Shown here piece after piece: positions 32,480-42,132 of a DNA stretch of 64,000 nt. Both the position numbers and the translations under genes were made by a program. The notes under the pieces were generated by a model. The model was not told the origin of the DNA, did no database searches, and worked only from the letters and a program-made list of their open reading frames with translations. The first letter of the stretch is position 1. Every line of letters starts with the position of its first letter. Origin of the DNA: an uncultured Muribaculaceae bacterium (GTDB lineage Bacteria; Bacteroidota; Bacteroidia; Bacteroidales; Muribaculaceae); assembly GCA_905233845.1 (NCBI GenBank), contig CAJOFH010000008.1:1-64000 (forward strand). Reading direction: 5' to 3'.

Positions 32480-35400
32480 TTATGGCTCGACGGTTGCTAT
32501 TGAACCTGCACTGTGAGCAGTAATCTGTGGCGCATACTGGCATTGTGCCGTTGCGATGCCCACGTTATACTTACCCGGTGCAGTGACATAGACGTCGTAG
32601 CTTATCACGTGCGTTCCCTTTTCAAGGCTTGTGAAGAAGATGTTGGTCTCACTGTCCTTGATTTCGAGATAGTAGTAAGTGCGATCGGCATAGCGATACC
32701 CCGAGAGCTTATCCACTGGCTCGAAGCAAGAGCCACGCTCGTCCTTCACTGTCACAAAGTCAAGATCCTTGGCATTCTTGATGACAGTGCGCACCTGAAT
32801 CTTGTCGCCCACTTTAAAGTTATCCACTCGGCGCAACGAGCCGTCGGTGTTGTAGGCATAGAACTCCTTGTGAATCGAGAGGTCGTAGATGCTCACCTCC
32901 TGGATGTCGCTCATCTCAGCCTTGAACTGGCTGTAGATAGCACCCCACGCAGGACTCGCACCATTTCGCTCGATATTAAGAGTGGCAAGGGAGGTGGCAG
33001 GAATCTCCTTGCGGCAGTAGCCCAGATAAGTATCCACCTTGTCAAACTCTATGGGTTTGCCGTCGATGGTGATAGTGGGCGCGCCGTTGCGCTCCAGCCA
33101 CTTGCTGCCAGTGGAGAGCAAGCTGTAGACGGCATCAGCAGCAAGGCTGCTCGAGCCCCAATCGTTAGTTTGCTTCATAAGCAGAATCCACTTGCGCACT
33201 TGGTCAATCTCGGCGGTGCGTGGATCAACCTCATTCATCGCCTCGAGGATAGTCGAAGTAACAGCCACCTTGTCGAGGTAGCGCCAGCCAGCCTGCACAT
33301 TGTCCCAATACATACCGGTCTCGAGCTTAGTGAGCGCAAACTGACGAATCGACTCAACGATGTCCTTAGCCACCTTCTGGTAGTTGTTGCGGTTGAGCGT
33401 GATAGCATAAAATGCCTTGTTGCCCAAGCTTGTGCCCTTCCAGTCCTTGGTCATCGCTTTGAGGCAATTCTTAAGCATCTTCTCATTCTCGCCAGTGACA
33501 GGAATCTCAGGATAGAGCGTGCGGACATAAACATAGTCGCTAAAGCCACTGTGGTCGTTCTTGTTGTACTTAAGATGCTCCTTGTAGACACGCAAGTACT
33601 CTTTATCAAAGTAAGCTATCGCAGGCTTAATCATCATGTTGATTTGATCATCATCCTTCAAGTATCCCAAGTGACGCAACTCGCCAATGAGCTCAAGAAC
33701 GGTCTCGGTGGTGTAAAGCGACGACTGGCAATTAGGATAGAGATACCATGTAAAACCTCCATCTGACATCTGCAGCAGTTTCAGTCCACTCACGATGCGG
33801 TCGTGCTCAGCAGCCATAAGTTTCTCGTCAAAGAGTTCGTTGAGACGCGACATGCGCAGTGTCTGCCTATCGGCCTCGTTCACCCATGGCGAAGCGAGCA
33901 GTGTGCCAATCTTGAGGTCACGGTTGCGTGCGAGCATCGACACCAGTGTGGAGTCTTGCTCGTTGGCCTTCCAGTAATCAACAGCCTCCCTGATGTTTGG
34001 CTGCGACTTGGCGAGGCCCTGCGCCAGTGTCACAGCAAAGAGACTGTGAGCAAGCGATGTAGCAATTTTGTAGTTGTCGGTGAAGATGGTGGGCAGTGCC
34101 TGGACGCAATACCATACAGGATTGTCGCAATACTCAAGAGTGACGCGCGCATCCTTCTTGAATTGTGGCAGTTGAGTGGTGAACGATGGCGTAGCTGCAT
34201 CGATGTAGAACGGCTTGGTCTCAATCACTGGAGAGATGGATGGTAGCACAGGAATCATCACCTGCTCACCATCACCAAAGTTGCCTACAGCAGCCTTCAC
34301 ACGGAAACCAATGAACGGTATCGTGTCTGGAACCTCATAGTCAATCTTGAGGGTATTGGTGCCATTTGCAGCTATATTCTCATTAAACGCCTTGCGAGTA
34401 ATAACCTCATTTGTGCGAGGATTGAAAATCTCAATGATGGCGTCACAATCGATAGCGTTTTCGGTGCTGTTTTGCAGACTCGCTGAGAGCTGCGCCTTAT
34501 CTCCTTGACGCAAAAAGCGTGGCAAGCTTGGTTTAACCATCACAGGTTTGTTGGTGAGAACCTCTCGTTTGAGCTTGTCGTTATTCAGCTCATAATTGTA
34601 GGCAATTGCCTGAACAAGCCAGGTAGTGTTGAAATTAGGTGCGTCAAACTCCAAACTAACATTGCCCTGATCATCGCTTACGAGCATTGGTTGCCACAAA
34701 GCCACCTTCACGTCACTCTCACGCAGCTGCACCTTCTCGAGAGCAGCCTCGTCGACCTGAGGCTCAACTTCCTTCTTTGTCTCCTCAAGTTCAACAACTT
34801 CTTCCATTGAACGACTCCTAACAGCGCTATTAGCCTTCATTAGTCTTGGCTCTCCATCATCCATAGCAGCTGCTGCATCATACATCACATACCTACCTCC
34901 GGCAGCACCAAGCATATTTCCATAGTAGCCAGCAAAGAAGTACTCGTCATAGGTATTGAATTCGGCAATCGATACCGATTTGCCTGTCAGATAGTCGTGA
35001 CGCCACGATGCATAGTTATATTGGGTGCCCGACAATGAATTGGCATCAAACTTGAACACATTCTTTCTCAACAGGTTTGGACCAAATGACCAACTATTGT
35101 CGCTGATGTCGTTAAGAGCTTTGTCCATCATCTCAAGCAACATAGCACCTGGTTGGGGCTTGTCGTTCTCATCGACGAGAGTGAACGACCATCTCTCGTG
35201 ATCGCCCGAAATGAGCTTGTCGCGGAAGGTATTGACCTTCACCTTGAGTGCCTTTGCCTTCACATTGCTGTTCAAGTGAACATTCTCTTGATATATCACA
35301 CCGCCATAAACGCTGTAGAACTTGATGTCAAGATATCCACCAGGAGTGTTAGGAAGATCAATGCTGAAATCGTTGATCCCTTGATTCATCCTAAGCCATC

Positions 35401-38029
35401 CTTGTTTCTCAACCTTGTCGCGCGAGGTGGCAATATAGTAGATGTAAGAATCCTGCGCACAACCAATAGTGATGTGTCCAACGTTGTTGTCATCCACTTT
35501 GCGTCCGTCGTCAGGCATCCACAGCGGATTGTCCTTAACAGGACTGGTCTTCTCGCCTTTACGGTAGAGAGTTAGAGTACAAGAGGTAGTCTCTTCATCG
35601 TCAAGCATATTGACAGTAACTTTATATTTGCCCGAAGGCAACTTGGTGAGGTCCACCACAGGATTATCGCTTTGGATGTAGCCCGATGACACAATGTTCT
35701 TGTTCTCATCTTCAACCTTGTAGTGGCACTCAACACTCTTCTCGTTCTCATCGGTGCTGTTGAAGGTGAGCGGCAACTTGAGTGGCTCAACATTATTGAA
35801 ATCCTTGCTTCCACCTAGAGTCACACCACGGCGACCGCCAATGATGAAGTTGTGACTTGCCTCCTGCGACTCGCCAGCCTCGTTGGTGCACTGAGCGTCA
35901 AGCACATAATTGAAATAATAACACTTTGCTTCATTTTCCTTGAAGCTTGACGCAGGTAACTCGAGGGTGAATTCGCCCTTCTCGTTGGTGGTCAAAACTG
36001 TGTCGATAATGTTCTCCCCACGTGACGTGTTCCACCGCCACCACCAACTCCACTCATTGCGATAAAGACGCAGCTTCACCTGAGCATTGGGAACAGGTAC
36101 ACCGCTGTAGGTAGCTGCTTTTCCAGTTATTTTCACTGGTTGGTTACGAGTGAACACATAGCGTGCATCGGGGAAAGACAAAGTATAGGTAGGAGTTTTA
36201 TACTCGCTCACATTCACGTAGTGAGTTACACGATTCTCAATCCTATCGTTTTCATCAACAACATACAATTGGAGACTGAATCTGCCGTTCATGCGGTCGG
36301 TAGGTATCTTGAACTCACCTTGAACTCGACCATACTCATCGGTAACAGTATCAATAGTGCCAATCACCTTATAGTTTGTGTCGTAGAATTTCACCCTCAC
36401 TTTCTCTCCCACATTAGGACGCATCCATTCGCTTGTAGCACAATGGAAGATGGCAGCAAATTTCAAAGTTTCTCCAGGCCGATAGATGTTGAGATCGGTA
36501 AACACTCGGGCCGTATTATATCTATCAGATTCACGTCGCTTGAAAGGATCAATCGAGAGAGAGGGACCATACTTGTCTTCGCCTTTCATTGCTGAGATAT
36601 TATAACTAATGTATTCTTTAGACAACGGCAAGAGACAACAACCGTCACTGGAAGTTAACTGAGGATCCAAGGTTACCCATTGATTATTGTAGTCTTTTCG
36701 CTCATAAGCCGAAATGTCTAACTTAACATCCGACAAGGGCTCACCACTGCGAGTATCGACAACAAAAACCCTGTCAGGGAATTCCCTACCACCAGCACCG
36801 AACATGGTCATATTATGCACTATGAGAGCCTTATTTAAGTTGATGTTTCTATCAAAGCTCTCTTCTCCGTCACCATTAATAAAAGACCCAATAATGACAT
36901 ACTTTCCAAAAGGCAATGGTGGCACTGTCTCGTCAAAATATTTGCTGAATGGCACCACTCCAGGGTTATGGATCTGATGAGTTCTCACAAGATCCAAATC
37001 CTTTATTTCACACTTTTTTATAGTGCCATTGGCAATGTCGCTGAGCAATTTGTCAGAAAAACGATAAATTCTTGCCACACCATCGTTGACATTATTAACG
37101 TAGCCCCCAATTTTTATGGAATCGGTGTTTGCCAAATGCTGCTTGTAATGCAAGTTAAAATTCTTATTCTCTGCTTGATAGATTTTGTTTTGCACTCCAG
37201 GAGTATAATATGATTTAGGGAAACGCTTCACATATTCCTTGAAGTCAGTATAGTGATTATTAATGTCGGTTTTGAGTAGGAACAAGGCACTATGCTCATT
37301 GTTCTTATATTTCTCATATTCCTTAAATGAATCTTCATCGCCACTGATCTCGGAGGTCTCAGTAACGGCATACATCCACTCGGGGGAACCTTCGGCGCAA
37401 GATTTCACCCAACATTGATCTAATTCTTCATCTAAATCATCATCTGTCGTCAGTTTCTTGCAGTGGAGACACAAAGCTTGGAACAAGGTGGGAACATAGG
37501 TAGCACCCATCTCGTTTCCATCAACAAACAGCTTGCTGTAGTTGCCAATAGGACACTGCTTGAGTGCCGCCTCATCCGATAGCGATGCATGGATAAGCTC
37601 CGACACCTTGGCATCAAATTGCGCCCTATCCCATTCGGTATAATCATTCGACACCTCCTCATCAACAGCATTCTTGCGACCGCGTGAAGAGTATGCGTCA
37701 CGATAAGAAGCAAACACAGCAGCTTCAAGATAGTTGAGCAGAGCCTTGTAGTCGGCCCGCTTTTCTTTCTTCTTTACATCCTCGATTTGCATGATGATGG
37801 TGTCCATCGTCTCTTGCGAGGTTTTTGCCTTGGCAATGGAGAATCGCACCAAAGCGTCAACCATCATCTGGCCGTCACCGCTTTTCTTCGCTTTATTGAG
37901 CTGAGCAAGAGCAGCCTTGCTCACCTTCTGCGGGAAGTCGAAATCGGGATCATCACTGGCATGCAAATTAAATGAGAAAAATCCCATAATCGATAAAAAT
38001 AAAATGAATTTTGATAGAAATTTATGCAT
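32480..38029 (-). CDS. Bacterial alpha-2-macroglobulin family protein
   Basis: A very large (1849-residue) exported envelope protein. The signal peptide is at residues 1-25. An N-terminal helical region is followed by repeated beta-sandwich MG domains, including the MG2 signature NIYRPGETLKFAAIFH near residue 513. The A2M domain is marked by LWQPMLVSDDQGNVSLEFDAP near residue 1105 (two parts), and a helical thioester-type domain spans about 1290-1640. The CxEQ thioester is absent: near residue 1433 the sequence reads GGFTWYLYPNCQSS. It is therefore a thioester-less type that may trap proteases by another mechanism or act as a scaffold. No pbpC gene is adjacent, unlike the E. coli pair. It has its own terminator, and the dispersed motif lies 129 bases before its start. 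Confidence 0.9.
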   Translation of the reverse strand: MHKFLSKFILFLSIMGFFSFNLHASDDPDFDFPQKVSKAALAQLNKAKKSGDGQMMVDALVRFSIAKAKTSQETMDTIIMQIEDVKKKEKRADYKALLNYLEAAVFASYRDAYSSRGRKNAVDEEVSNDYTEWDRAQFDAKVSELIHASLSDEAALKQCPIGNYSKLFVDGNEMGATYVPTLFQALCLHCKKLTTDDDLDEELDQCWVKSCAEGSPEWMYAVTETSEISGDEDSFKEYEKYKNNEHSALFLLKTDINNHYTDFKEYVKRFPKSYYTPGVQNKIYQAENKNFNLHYKQHLANTDSIKIGGYVNNVNDGVARIYRFSDKLLSDIANGTIKKCEIKDLDLVRTHQIHNPGVVPFSKYFDETVPPLPFGKYVIIGSFINGDGEESFDRNINLNKALIVHNMTMFGAGGREFPDRVFVVDTRSGEPLSDVKLDISAYERKDYNNQWVTLDPQLTSSDGCCLLPLSKEYISYNISAMKGEDKYGPSLSIDPFKRRESDRYNTARVFTDLNIYRPGETLKFAAIFHCATSEWMRPNVGEKVRVKFYDTNYKVIGTIDTVTDEYGRVQGEFKIPTDRMNGRFSLQLYVVDENDRIENRVTHYVNVSEYKTPTYTLSFPDARYVFTRNQPVKITGKAATYSGVPVPNAQVKLRLYRNEWSWWWRWNTSRGENIIDTVLTTNEKGEFTLELPASSFKENEAKCYYFNYVLDAQCTNEAGESQEASHNFIIGGRRGVTLGGSKDFNNVEPLKLPLTFNSTDENEKSVECHYKVEDENKNIVSSGYIQSDNPVVDLTKLPSGKYKVTVNMLDDEETTSCTLTLYRKGEKTSPVKDNPLWMPDDGRKVDDNNVGHITIGCAQDSYIYYIATSRDKVEKQGWLRMNQGINDFSIDLPNTPGGYLDIKFYSVYGGVIYQENVHLNSNVKAKALKVKVNTFRDKLISGDHERWSFTLVDENDKPQPGAMLLEMMDKALNDISDNSWSFGPNLLRKNVFKFDANSLSGTQYNYASWRHDYLTGKSVSIAEFNTYDEYFFAGYYGNMLGAAGGRYVMYDAAAAMDDGEPRLMKANSAVRSRSMEEVVELEETKKEVEPQVDEAALEKVQLRESDVKVALWQPMLVSDDQGNVSLEFDAPNFNTTWLVQAIAYNYELNNDKLKREVLTNKPVMVKPSLPRFLRQGDKAQLSASLQNSTENAIDCDAIIEIFNPRTNEVITRKAFNENIAANGTNTLKIDYEVPDTIPFIGFRVKAAVGNFGDGEQVMIPVLPSISPVIETKPFYIDAATPSFTTQLPQFKKDARVTLEYCDNPVWYCVQALPTIFTDNYKIATSLAHSLFAVTLAQGLAKSQPNIREAVDYWKANEQDSTLVSMLARNRDLKIGTLLASPWVNEADRQTLRMSRLNELFDEKLMAAEHDRIVSGLKLLQMSDGGFTWYLYPNCQSSLYTTETVLELIGELRHLGYLKDDDQINMMIKPAIAYFDKEYLRVYKEHLKYNKNDHSGFSDYVYVRTLYPEIPVTGENEKMLKNCLKAMTKDWKGTSLGNKAFYAITLNRNNYQKVAKDIVESIRQFALTKLETGMYWDNVQAGWRYLDKVAVTSTILEAMNEVDPRTAEIDQVRKWILLMKQTNDWGSSSLAADAVYSLLSTGSKWLERNGAPTITIDGKPIEFDKVDTYLGYCRKEIPATSLATLNIERNGASPAWGAIYSQFKAEMSDIQEVSIYDLSIHKEFYAYNTDGSLRRVDNFKVGDKIQVRTVIKNAKDLDFVTVKDERGSCFEPVDKLSGYRYADRTYYYLEIKDSETNIFFTSLEKGTHVISYDVYVTAPGKYNVGIATAQCQYAPQITAHSAGSIATVEP

Positions 38030-38109
38030 AATTTTTATGTTTAATGAATTCTTACACAGTTATAAATTATTTCTATAAAAAATATTGCTTTTTTATTTAT
38101 AACGTGTGT

Positions 38110-38181
38110 TTCGGGTTAATATTTCACACTTTTTTGACTACTATTTCTAAAAAAAGTTTAACCCGAATTGGTCATTAGAGC
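38110..38181. repeat. Dispersed intergenic motif (copy C) with inverted half-copy
   Basis: On the minus strand CTAATGACCAATTCGGGTTA ends at about 38159, 129 bases upstream of the macroglobulin ATG. A half-copy, TTCGGGTTAA (38110-38119), lies in the opposite orientation. The rest of the 385-base gap to dnaB is A/T-rich and holds only the dnaB promoter. Confidence 0.6.
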
Positions 38182-38352
38182 AATAGTCAAAGCTTCCCAG
38201 TAATCCAAAGCGCCATAGTATTAAGTTTTGCGTCATTATCGTAGTCGCTGAGCACTTCATATCAAGCTCATAAAAAACAAACTATTATTTTAATAATTCT
38301 TGAATTGAGCAGAATGTTAACATCTTGTTAATAAAACTGAGTTATATTTTAC

Positions 38353-38382
38353 TTGCTGTTGAATACGCTTGTTTTATCTTTG
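38353..38382 (+). promoter_or_regulatory. dnaB promoter
   Basis: TTG (38353-38355) and TATCTTTG (38375-38382) are 19 bases apart; the ATG at 38415 follows within about 30 bases. Confidence 0.7.
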
Positions 38383-38414
38383 CAATCGCAAATAAAACGA
38401 AACATACCACAATC

Positions 38415-40016
38415 ATGGAATTTGAAACAGGAAAATCATCGAAAAACCGCAATTATAATCGCAAGAAACCGCAACACGAAAGCGAGATACTTAGCGAGTT
38501 GGGCAAGATGCAGCCACAAGATGTCGCCATCGAGGAGGCAGTGCTGGGTGCACTGATGCTTGAAACTGGCGCATACTCCATTGTGAGCGACATCCTCAAG
38601 CCAGAGTGTTTCTATGACCATGCCAACCAGCTCATTTACGAGGCTATTGTATCACTTGGCGTTAAGCAGCGCCCCATCGACATGCTCACCGTAACCGAGC
38701 AGCTCAGGCTTGACGGCAATCTTGAAGAGGCAGGCGGTCCAGTCCGCATCTCAGAGCTCACTGGTCGCGTGTCGAGTGCCGCCAACGTTGAGTATCACGC
38801 TAGAATCGTTGCGCAGAAATATCTCGCACGAGAACTCATCAGTTTCAGCTCCAACATCTCAACGCTCGCCTTCGACGACTCAATCGACGTCTACGACCTT
38901 ATGCAAGAGGCAGAGGGCAAACTCTTTGAGTTATCGAAAAACACTCTCAAGCGCGATGTGGTACAAATCGACCCCATCATCAGCGACGCTATCAAGAAGA
39001 TTCAAGACGCCAGCAATCGCAAAAGTGGTTTGAGCGGACTGCAAACGGGCTACCATGAGCTCGACAAAATCACATCGGGATGGCAGAACAGCGACCTTAT
39101 CATCATCGCCGCACGCCCTGCAATGGGTAAGACTGCCCTCGTGCTCTCGATGGCCAAAAACATGGCAGTAGAGTACAACACTCCCATTGCAGTTTTCTCG
39201 CTCGAGATGTCGAACATACAACTTGTGAATCGTCTCATCAGCAACGTGTGCGAAATAAAGGGAGAGCAAATCAAGAGCGGACAGCTCAGCGACCAGGAGT
39301 GGGACATCCTAATGTCAAGGGTGAAGCAGCTCTACACTGCTCCAATCTACGTAGACGACACCCCATCGTTGTCAATTTTCGAGCTTAGAACCAAGGCAAG
39401 GCGACTCGTGCGTGAGCATGGAGTGAAAATGATCATCATCGACTACTTGCAGCTCATGAATGCTACAGGAATGAAGTTTGGCAGCCGCGAACAAGAGGTA
39501 AGCACCATCTCACGTTCGCTAAAGCAGCTCGCCAAGGAGCTCGACATTCCTATTGTAGCACTATCACAGCTCAACCGCAGCGTGGAGCAACGTGGTGATG
39601 ACAAACGTGGCAAACGTCCTCAACTGAGCGACCTGCGCGAGAGTGGAGCTATTGAGCAGGATGCCGACATCGTGTGCTTCATCCACCGACCTGAATACTA
39701 TACCCGTTCAGGAGAGGACAGTGAAGGCAACGACATTCGTGGCTTGGCTGAGTTCATCATAGCCAAGCACCGTAGCGGTGCTACCGATACTGTCAAACTC
39801 AAATTTGTCTCACGATTTGCTCGTTTTGAGAACTGGAACGACACCATCGAGTCGCCTAACGCCCCAACTGAGCACGTTTACGAGTCACGCATGAACAGCG
39901 AGAGTCTCACAAGTTCTTTGCCCGCCGACGTACCACCACCCAGTCCTGATGACATGCCCCCTACTGGTAACGTCGACTTCTTACGAGGCAACAACGAGGA
40001 AGAGCCTCCATTCTAA
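38415..40016 (+). CDS. dnaB: Replicative DNA helicase
   Basis: A 533-residue hexameric helicase that unwinds DNA at the replication fork. I start it at the ATG at 38415 (MEFETGKSSKNRNYNRKK), directly downstream of a good promoter; the frame extends upstream but would run through that promoter. The N-terminal DnaB domain begins with PQDVAIEEAVLGALMLE. The RecA-like C-terminal domain has the Walker A motif ARPAMGKTALVLS near residue 233, Walker B MIIIDYLQLM and the arginine-finger region DLRESGAIEQDADIV. A proline-rich tail follows. A long inverted repeat lies 34 bases after the stop. Confidence 0.96.
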   Translation: MEFETGKSSKNRNYNRKKPQHESEILSELGKMQPQDVAIEEAVLGALMLETGAYSIVSDILKPECFYDHANQLIYEAIVSLGVKQRPIDMLTVTEQLRLDGNLEEAGGPVRISELTGRVSSAANVEYHARIVAQKYLARELISFSSNISTLAFDDSIDVYDLMQEAEGKLFELSKNTLKRDVVQIDPIISDAIKKIQDASNRKSGLSGLQTGYHELDKITSGWQNSDLIIIAARPAMGKTALVLSMAKNMAVEYNTPIAVFSLEMSNIQLVNRLISNVCEIKGEQIKSGQLSDQEWDILMSRVKQLYTAPIYVDDTPSLSIFELRTKARRLVREHGVKMIIIDYLQLMNATGMKFGSREQEVSTISRSLKQLAKELDIPIVALSQLNRSVEQRGDDKRGKRPQLSDLRESGAIEQDADIVCFIHRPEYYTRSGEDSEGNDIRGLAEFIIAKHRSGATDTVKLKFVSRFARFENWNDTIESPNAPTEHVYESRMNSESLTSSLPADVPPPSPDDMPPTGNVDFLRGNNEEEPPF

Positions 40017-40049
40017 GAGTGACAAGCCGCACGTATTAATCATTACACT

Positions 40050-40129
40050 CACAAATCCACCCACAATCAATAAAAAACTATAATTAAGATACAAAGTTTT
40101 TGCTATGTGGGTGGATTTGTGTACTTTTG
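40050..40129 (+). promoter_or_regulatory. etfB promoter embedded in a 16-bp perfect inverted repeat
   Basis: CACAAATCCACCCACA (40050-40065) is exactly complementary to TGTGGGTGGATTTGTG (40106-40121), with 40 bases between. The promoter boxes TTG (40100-40102) and TACTTTTG (40122-40129), 19 bases apart, enclose the right arm, which fills the spacer. The structure could be a regulator-binding site, the dnaB terminator, or both. Confidence 0.6.
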
Positions 40130-40210
40130 CACGTTTGATTTGACGCTGCTGGCAATCGGTATCGTCAAAATAGAAAGAGTAAATTAATAATCAAATAATT
40201 ATAACTTTTT

Positions 40211-41083
40211 ATGAGTTTGAATATCGTTGTGCTGGCAAAGCAAGTGCCAGACACCCGCAACGTGGGAAAAGATGCGATGAAGGCCGATGGCACCATCAAC
40301 CGTGCTGCGCTTCCCGCAATCTTTAACCCCGAAGACCTGAACGCGCTTGAGCAAGCGCTTCAGCTCAAGGATGCTCATCCTGGTTCGAAAATTACACTCG
40401 TGACAATGGGACTTCCCCGCAGCGCCGAAATGGTTCGTGAGAGCCTCTATCGCGGTGGCGATGACGGCGTGGTGTTAACCGACCGCCCACTGGGTGGTGC
40501 CGACACCCTCGCCACCAGCTATTCGCTGGCGCAGACCATCCGTCACCTCGACAAGGTGGACATTATAGTTGGTGGCCGCCAGGCTATCGATGGCGACACT
40601 GCACAGGTAGGACCACAGATTGCCGAGAAACTCGGTCTGCCACAGGTCACCTATGCCGAGAATATCAAAGTTGAAGAAGGTATCGCCACTATCAAGCGTC
40701 GCATAGAGAACGGATTCGAGACCGTTACCTGCCCACTGCCTCTAGTGGTTACCGTCAACGGCAGTGCCGACGCTTGCCGTCCTCGCAACGCCAAGTTGAT
40801 TCAGAAGTACAAATATGCAGTCACTCCCAGCGAGAAGGCCCAACTGAGCGAGGAACGTCAAAAGCTCGTTGAAAGTCGTCCTTACCTCAACATACGCGAG
40901 TGGGGTGTTGCCGATATTGAGGCCGATCCTAACCAGATTGGTATGAAGGGCTCGCCCACTAAGGTTAAGACTGTAGTAAACGTTGTGTTCCAAGCTAAGG
41001 AGAGCAAGACAATCGAGGGCGGCGACGAAGCCCAACTCGAAGGTCTCGTGCAAGAACTCATCGCCGACCACATCATTGGTTAA
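40211..41083 (+). CDS. etfB: Electron transfer flavoprotein beta subunit
   Basis: A 290-residue subunit of the flavoprotein that carries electrons between acyl-CoA dehydrogenase and a further acceptor. Family motifs include VLAKQVPD at the N terminus, FNPEDLNALEQAL, and VGGRQAIDGDTAQVGPQIAE in the nucleotide-binding region. The length fits bifurcating-type or anaerobe EtfB (about 260-290). It is 19 bases before etfA and heads the operon etfB-etfA-acyl-CoA dehydrogenase under the promoter at 40100-40129. Whether the complex is electron-bifurcating cannot be decided from this reading. Confidence 0.95.
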   Translation: MSLNIVVLAKQVPDTRNVGKDAMKADGTINRAALPAIFNPEDLNALEQALQLKDAHPGSKITLVTMGLPRSAEMVRESLYRGGDDGVVLTDRPLGGADTLATSYSLAQTIRHLDKVDIIVGGRQAIDGDTAQVGPQIAEKLGLPQVTYAENIKVEEGIATIKRRIENGFETVTCPLPLVVTVNGSADACRPRNAKLIQKYKYAVTPSEKAQLSEERQKLVESRPYLNIREWGVADIEADPNQIGMKGSPTKVKTVVNVVFQAKESKTIEGGDEAQLEGLVQELIADHIIG

Positions 41084-41102
41084 CAATCTAATTTTGAAGA
41101 CT

Positions 41103-42131
41103 ATGAACGATATTAATAATTTAGTAGTTTATTGCGAGTTTGATGACGGCAAGGTGGCCGACGTCAGTCTGGAGTTGTTGACCAAAGGACGCACTCTCGC
41201 CACTCGTCTGGGCGTGAAGCTCGAGGCTCTTATCCTCGGCGACAAGCTCGATGGCATCGAGGAACAGGTGTTCCCCTACGGCGTTGACGTGGTTTACAAG
41301 GTTGATGACGAGCGCCTCTATCCTTACACCTCGCTACCTCACTCATCGATAGTGATTAACCTATTCAAGGAAATCAAGCCTCAAATCTGCCTGATGGGCG
41401 CTACAGTGATTGGTCGTGACCTGGGTCCACGCGTTTCGTCGTGCCTGACCAGCGGCTTGACTGCCGATTGCACTGCTCTGGAGATTGGCGACCACACCGA
41501 TCCAATTAGCAAGACAGAATATAAGGACTTACTTTATCAGATTCGTCCAGCCTTTGGCGGCAACATTGTGGCTACCATCGTCAACCCCGAGCACCGTCCA
41601 CAGATGGCTACCGTGCGCGAGGGCGTAATGAAGAAAGAAGTTTTCGACCCCAACTACAAGGGCGAGGTCATCAACCTCGACGCCAACAAATATGTTGACC
41701 CCGCGAGCTTTATCGTGAAGATTATCGACCGCGAGGTGGAGAAATCGAAGATTAACATAAAGAATTCGCCCATTATCGTTGCTGGTGGCTACGGCGTGGG
41801 CAGCAAGGAGAATTTTGACCTTATCTTCCAACTCGCCGACGTGCTTGGTGGAGAGGTGGGCGCAAGCCGTGCAGCTGTCGATGCTGGTTTCTGCGAACAT
41901 GAGCGTCAAATTGGCCAGACTGGTGTTACCGTGCGCCCCAAGCTCTATATCGCTTGCGGTATCTCGGGACAGATTCAGCACGTGGCAGGTATGAACGAGA
42001 GCTCTATTATCATCTCTATCAACAATGACCCAGCAGCTCCCATCAACGCTATTGCCGACTACGTCATCACAGGCAATCTCGAGGAGATTATTCCCAAACT
42101 AATCAAGTATTACAAGAAAAACTCTAAATAA
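41103..42131 (+). CDS. etfA: Electron transfer flavoprotein alpha subunit
   Basis: A 342-residue FAD-binding subunit. The ATG at 41103 (MNDINNLVVYCEFDDGKVAD) is chosen because the upstream in-frame extension lies inside etfB and has no family likeness. The C-terminal FAD domain carries the ETF-alpha signature LYIACGISGQIQHVAGM and the following IISINNDPAAPINAIADY. Together with EtfB it forms the heterodimer that accepts electrons from the dehydrogenase encoded one base downstream. Confidence 0.95.
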   Translation: MNDINNLVVYCEFDDGKVADVSLELLTKGRTLATRLGVKLEALILGDKLDGIEEQVFPYGVDVVYKVDDERLYPYTSLPHSSIVINLFKEIKPQICLMGATVIGRDLGPRVSSCLTSGLTADCTALEIGDHTDPISKTEYKDLLYQIRPAFGGNIVATIVNPEHRPQMATVREGVMKKEVFDPNYKGEVINLDANKYVDPASFIVKIIDREVEKSKINIKNSPIIVAGGYGVGSKENFDLIFQLADVLGGEVGASRAAVDAGFCEHERQIGQTGVTVRPKLYIACGISGQIQHVAGMNESSIIISINNDPAAPINAIADYVITGNLEEIIPKLIKYYKKNSK

Positions 42132-42132
42132 A

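Noticed and set aside
33700-33760. Thioester site in the macroglobulin
   Set aside because: The local sequence has a cysteine (YPNCQSS) but not the CxEQ motif needed for the bond.
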